A DNA stretch of 9,428 nucleotides from Syntrophales bacterium (lineage in GTDB: Bacteria > Desulfobacterota > Syntrophia > Syntrophales > UBA2251). The notes beneath the pieces were generated by a model, which was given only the letters and a program-made list of their open reading frames with translations, had not been told where the DNA came from and did no database searches. The translations under genes were made by a program, and so were the position numbers. This document shows, piece by piece, positions 6,632 to 9,428 of this stretch (position 1 is the stretch's first letter; every line of letters begins with the position of its first letter). The DNA lies in contig JALNWL010000092.1 of NCBI GenBank assembly GCA_023230905.1, forward strand, positions 1 to 9,428. The letters are read 5' to 3'.

Positions 6632-7702
6632 CTAAAGCAGTCCGCGCTCCTTCGCGATGCGGGTCTGCATCTCGACCACATCCCTGGGCGGGATGTAGAC
6701 GTCGGCCGCCTCCTTCTTTACGAGCTTCAGGGCATCGAACACGCAGGCGGCCACACAGACGCCGCAGCCGATACACCGATCCCGGTCCACCGTCGCCATA
6801 TGATCGACGACCCGGATCGCCTCCATGGGACACTTCTCCTCGCAGCGGCCGCAGGCGGTGCAGTCGTCCTCCAGGACCGTCGCGAAGTAGTTCGTGTGGG
6901 CCACCGACGCGGGCTTCTCGAACTTCTTGAGCGCCCGCAGCAGCCCGCAGCAGCACCCGCAGCACATGCACAGGTTCCAGACCTTCTGGCCGTTGCCCGG
7001 CTGAAGGACGAGCCCCGATTCGACGGCGCGCTTGAGAATGGCCAGGGCCTCGTCCGTCGACACCTCCCGTCCGTAGCCGTTGTCGATGTAGAAATAGGCC
7101 CCGACGCCGAAGGCCATGCAGACCTCCAGCGGGTGATCGCAACCGCGGCCGGTGAGCATTTTCTCTTCCTTGCGGCAGATGCACGGGGCGACCGAGATCT
7201 TTCTCTGGGCCCGGATGATCTCCTCCGCGCGCTCGTACGTCATGATCTCCATCTCGTCGGTCACGCTCTCCGAGACGGGGATGATCCGATGCTGGCTCGT
7301 CGGCGTGCCGTACCACGACTTGACCATGAACTCTTCTTCGAAATAAGCCCGGAGGGCCTTGATGTCTTCGAGGGTGTTGGTATGGACGTGAAACTCCCAC
7401 ATGCCCTCCGCCAGTGGGGAGAGGTTGTAGAAGCGCTTCTCGCCCTTGGCGATCCGGAAGATGGCCCCCTTGCGCGACATGGCTTCGAGGATGGGCGCCA
7501 AGGCCTCGGGATCCCGGTTCAGACGCCCGGCGATCGTTGCCACGGATTCGGGAAACCCGTTCATGGCAAGGGCGATTGCGGCCTCCTCTTCGGTAAACCA
7601 CTTTTCCAGGATCTTCACCTCCACGCCGGAGTCCGTCGCCGGATAGGCGATCGGCAGCTTGTCCAGACGCTTCGCGAGTTTTGCATGCACGGATTCGCTC
7701 AT
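6632..7702 (-). CDS. Multi-cluster iron-sulfur protein with C-terminal 2x[4Fe-4S] ferredoxin domain (paralogue C)
   Basis: A 356-residue member of the family. Its N-terminal winged-helix-like region begins SGVEVKILEKWF (25-36) and contains ILEAMSRKGAIFRI (71-84). The middle Cys set is C174-x-C176-R, C188 and C195, within a Gly-rich stretch ending PLEVCMAFG. Next come C245-x-C247-C248-G-C250-C251-C252-G and ferredoxin motifs C281/284/287/291 (followed by Pro) and C310/313/316/320. The last Cys is followed by VFDA instead of the usual Pro. The ATG at 7700-7702 has AGGAG a few bases upstream and matches the paralogue starts. The frame is open without a stop up to 8551, but that extension is the shadow of hbd, not part of the protein. 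It lies only 8 bases after the hbd stop, so the two genes are almost certainly co-transcribed. This suggests its redox chemistry serves an acyl-CoA pathway. Confidence 0.9.
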   Translation of the reverse strand: MSESVHAKLAKRLDKLPIAYPATDSGVEVKILEKWFTEEEAAIALAMNGFPESVATIAGRLNRDPEALAPILEAMSRKGAIFRIAKGEKRFYNLSPLAEGMWEFHVHTNTLEDIKALRAYFEEEFMVKSWYGTPTSQHRIIPVSESVTDEMEIMTYERAEEIIRAQRKISVAPCICRKEEKMLTGRGCDHPLEVCMAFGVGAYFYIDNGYGREVSTDEALAILKRAVESGLVLQPGNGQKVWNLCMCCGCCCGLLRALKKFEKPASVAHTNYFATVLEDDCTACGRCEEKCPMEAIRVVDHMATVDRDRCIGCGVCVAACVFDALKLVKKEAADVYIPPRDVVEMQTRIAKERGLL

Positions 7703-7710
7703 GGAATCTC

Positions 7711-8565
7711 CTATTTGTCGTACGCGTAGAAGCCCCGACCCGTCTTGCGGCCCAGGCGGTTTTCCCGGATCATCTGCTCGAAGAGCGGCGAGGGCTTGTA
7801 GCGTTCCTCGCCGGTCATCTCGTACATCGCCTTGAGCGCGTTGTTCACCACGTCGACGCCCGCCATGTCCATGATCTCCACCGGTCCCATGGGGTGGTTG
7901 GAGCCCAGCTTCAGGCCGAGATCGATGTCCTCGGCCGTCGCCAGCCCCTGGTGGATCTGGTTGGCCGCTTCGTTGTAGAGCAGGCACAGGAAGCGGTTCA
8001 CGATGAACCCGGGCACGTCCTTGCACAGGATCGCGGTCTTGCCGATGGCCTTGCAGAACTCGACCGTCGCGGCAATCAAGGCCGCATCGGTCTTTTCCCC
8101 GCGAATCACCTCCACGAGACGCATGGCCGGAACGGGGCTGAAGAAGTGCGTGCCGACGACGCGCTCCGGCCGGCCCGTCGCCGAGGCGATCTTCGAAATG
8201 CTCATGGTGGAGGTGTTCGATGACAGGATGACCGACGGCCCGCAGAGGCGGTCCGCCTCGGCGAAGATCTTCTGCTTCAGTTCCATGGACTCGAACACCG
8301 CCTCGATGACCATGTCCACGCCGGCGAACCCTTCCTCGGGGCTCGTGGTTCCCTTGACGCGCCCGACGATCTGGTCGTGCGCCTCCTGGGAGATCTTGCC
8401 CTTTTCCAGCTTTTTGCCGATGAACTTGCGGATCGTGCCCAAGCCGCGCTCCACGAATGCCTGCTCGACGTCCCTGAGAACCACGTCGATGCCGCTTTCG
8501 GCCGCCACCTGGGCAATGCCCGCCCCCATCGTTCCCGCGCCGATGACGCAAAGTTTCTTGATCAT
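7711..8565 (-). CDS. hbd: 3-hydroxybutyryl-CoA dehydrogenase (3-hydroxyacyl-CoA dehydrogenase family)
   Basis: NAD(P)-dependent oxidoreductase interconverting (S)-3-hydroxybutyryl-CoA and acetoacetyl-CoA, used in beta-oxidation or, in reverse, butyrate/crotonate-type metabolism. At 284 residues it matches the single-function bacterial enzymes (about 282). The Rossmann nucleotide-binding motif GAGTMG is at residues 9-14 (strand KKLCVIG before it). The catalytic residues expected by comparison with clostridial Hbd are all present: Ser119 in SSNTSTM, His140 in GTHFFSPVP, Glu152 in LVEVI and Asn190 in GFIVNRF. The C-terminal domain has the family NHPMGPVEIMD segment (223-233), and the protein ends GRGFYAYDK. 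I chose the ATG at 8563-8565 because it starts right at the Rossmann strand and has AAAGGA upstream. A longer in-frame start at 8619 would add 18 uncharacteristic residues. No enoyl-CoA hydratase domain is fused, and no thiolase or acyl-CoA dehydrogenase is seen in the window. Confidence 0.95.
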   Translation of the reverse strand: MIKKLCVIGAGTMGAGIAQVAAESGIDVVLRDVEQAFVERGLGTIRKFIGKKLEKGKISQEAHDQIVGRVKGTTSPEEGFAGVDMVIEAVFESMELKQKIFAEADRLCGPSVILSSNTSTMSISKIASATGRPERVVGTHFFSPVPAMRLVEVIRGEKTDAALIAATVEFCKAIGKTAILCKDVPGFIVNRFLCLLYNEAANQIHQGLATAEDIDLGLKLGSNHPMGPVEIMDMAGVDVVNNALKAMYEMTGEERYKPSPLFEQMIRENRLGRKTGRGFYAYDK

Positions 8566-8611
8566 GAATCCGTCCTTTCTCTGTGATGATCTCGTCAAAC
8601 GTCCGTTATCG

Positions 8612-8641
8612 CCGGTCACCCGCGAGAAAACGGGGGACCGG
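8612..8641 (-). other. Strong stem-loop between the FAD oxidoreductase stop and hbd
   Basis: Arms 8612-8622 and 8631-8641 pair over 11 positions with a single mismatch (8618 against 8635), around an 8-base loop. On the transcribed minus strand the hairpin begins about 28 bases after the oxidoreductase stop, and the loop reads TTTTCTCG. There is no T-run behind it on that strand, so it is not a textbook intrinsic terminator. It may end or pause transcription, or stabilise the upstream message by blocking 3' exonucleases while letting some transcription continue into hbd. Confidence 0.5.
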
Positions 8642-8668
8642 TTCTATACGGGGTTCCCGGATTCGCGT

Positions 8669-9428
8669 CTACGCCACGCCGTAATCCTTCCCCGTGATGC
8701 GCGACGCGCAGATGAGCCCGGCCGCCACGGCACAGTCCATGGCCACGCCGTAGCCCTTGACCGTGTCGCCGGCGAAGTACAGCCCGGCGACGCCCGGGGC
8801 CTCCACCGGGGCCTTGAGCGTCCCCGCCTGCGTCTTCGATTTCGCCACGCCCTCCAGTTTCCAGGCCGTCGGGAACAGGGCCCAGTCGACGCTTTTCCGG
8901 AATCCCGGATAGCGGCGCTCCAGATAATCGATGATGAGCCGGCAGGCCTTGGCCATCAGCGCCTTGTCCTTACCTTCTTTCTCCGTCACCGGGGCATAGG
9001 CCGTCATCAGATGGCGGCCGCCCGGCGCGCAGGAGGGATCGATCTGGGACTGGATGTTCCAGCACATGTACACGTCGTACTCAAACCCCTCCTCCTTCGG
9101 GATCACGGTGGTGTCCTTTACGCCGACCTTCCACTCCCGCTCCGGCATGACCAGCTTGTTCAGACCGAAGTACGGGGCGATGGAACCGTATCCGTAAAGC
9201 CCTTCCATCCGGTCGGCCCAGTCGCCGGGAAAGGCGCCCTTGTCCGCGACCTTGAAGGCGTCCTGGATCGGGATGTTGCTGACGACCTTCCCGCCCGCAA
9301 TCCTTCGGGACGCGCCCGAGGCGTCTTCGATCACCACGCCGGTCGCCCGGCCGTTCTCGATCGCGATCTCCCGGACGCGGGTTTCGAGCAGGAGCGTCCC
9401 GCCCAGTTCCTCGAACCGGCGGGCCACC
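8669..9428 (-). CDS. NAD(P)/FAD-dependent oxidoreductase, phytoene-desaturase-like (COG1233), C-terminal part
   Basis: The frame runs in from the right edge and gives about 252 residues of a flavoprotein; the N-terminal FAD-binding GxGxxG motif lies outside. The visible part starts with ARRFEELGGTLLLETRVREI, the segment that in this family precedes the second FAD-contacting strand. It ends with the C-terminal FAD motif GLYFAGDTVKGYGVAMD (215-231), where Gly-Asp contacts the cofactor. These features match the CrtI/phytoene-desaturase-type superfamily. Members in non-carotenoid anaerobes are numerous and mostly of unknown substrate, so no carotenoid role is implied. The GTG codon at 9425-9427 is an internal Val, not a start. 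The gene is 103 bases upstream of hbd in the same direction, with a hairpin in the gap. A role as a redox partner for the acyl-CoA pathway is possible but only inferred from position. Confidence 0.85.
   Translation of the reverse strand, partial: VARRFEELGGTLLLETRVREIAIENGRATGVVIEDASGASRRIAGGKVVSNIPIQDAFKVADKGAFPGDWADRMEGLYGYGSIAPYFGLNKLVMPEREWKVGVKDTTVIPKEEGFEYDVYMCWNIQSQIDPSCAPGGRHLMTAYAPVTEKEGKDKALMAKACRLIIDYLERRYPGFRKSVDWALFPTAWKLEGVAKSKTQAGTLKAPVEAPGVAGLYFAGDTVKGYGVAMDCAVAAGLICASRITGKDYGVA

Noticed and set aside
6800..7729. A 309-codon + strand frame opposite paralogue C.
   Set aside because: It is antisense to a gene with clear ferredoxin motifs and has no motif or ribosome site of its own.
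7703..8551. An open extension that would make paralogue C a 639-residue fusion protein.
   Set aside because: The extra part is a shadow of hbd in another frame. The ATG at 7702 has its own Shine-Dalgarno and matches the starts of the two paralogues.
1..9428. CRISPR arrays, tRNA or rRNA genes, insertion sequences, att sites.
   Set aside because: I saw no regularly spaced repeats, no cloverleaf or rRNA-like stretches and no transposase or integrase motifs in any frame.

Overview
The window is GC-rich (roughly two thirds G+C by eye, with one AT-richer gene). It looks like a chromosomal segment of an anaerobic bacterium, most plausibly a Desulfobacterota/Syntrophales-type organism. The support is a clustered set of multi-cluster iron-sulfur proteins next to a 3-hydroxybutyryl-CoA dehydrogenase and a COG1233-type flavoprotein. 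The taxonomic call is inference; no rRNA or other marker gene is present.

Left part, + strand (1-2744): the end of a YbhF-like ABC ATPase, followed in one tight operon (ATGA overlap, then a 4-base gap) by two ABC-2 permeases of the YbhS/YbhR type. Together they form an export system whose first part lies outside the window. A 109-base gap leads to an unrecognised 327-residue protein (2854-3837). Its C-terminal third reads like a PD-(D/E)XK nuclease fold that has lost the catalytic E-x-K pair. The following 426 bases hold no intact gene. They contain a short coding-like remnant ending at 4053 and a good promoter candidate near 4108-4135.

Centre and right: three paralogous iron-sulfur proteins (about 354-362 residues) lie within 3.5 kb. 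The first (4264-5352, +) has its own promoter and visibly lower GC. It converges on the other two (5467-6531 and 6632-7702, both -). Each has a predicted winged-helix-like N-terminal part, a C-x-C-R...C...C motif, a C-x-C-C-G-x-C-C-G motif and a C-terminal pair of [4Fe-4S] ferredoxin motifs. The two minus-strand copies lie downstream of hbd (3-hydroxybutyryl-CoA dehydrogenase, 7711-8565). Upstream of hbd is the 3' part of a phytoene-desaturase-like FAD oxidoreductase, with a strong stem-loop in the gap between them.

The minus-strand order (FAD oxidoreductase, hbd, Fe-S protein, Fe-S protein) suggests a transcription unit tied to acyl-CoA oxidation or reduction and its electron handling. The Fe-S family, whose role I cannot name, is the most interesting content. 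Most other long reading frames here, including a 417-codon minus-strand one over 2803-4056, are shadows of real GC-rich genes.
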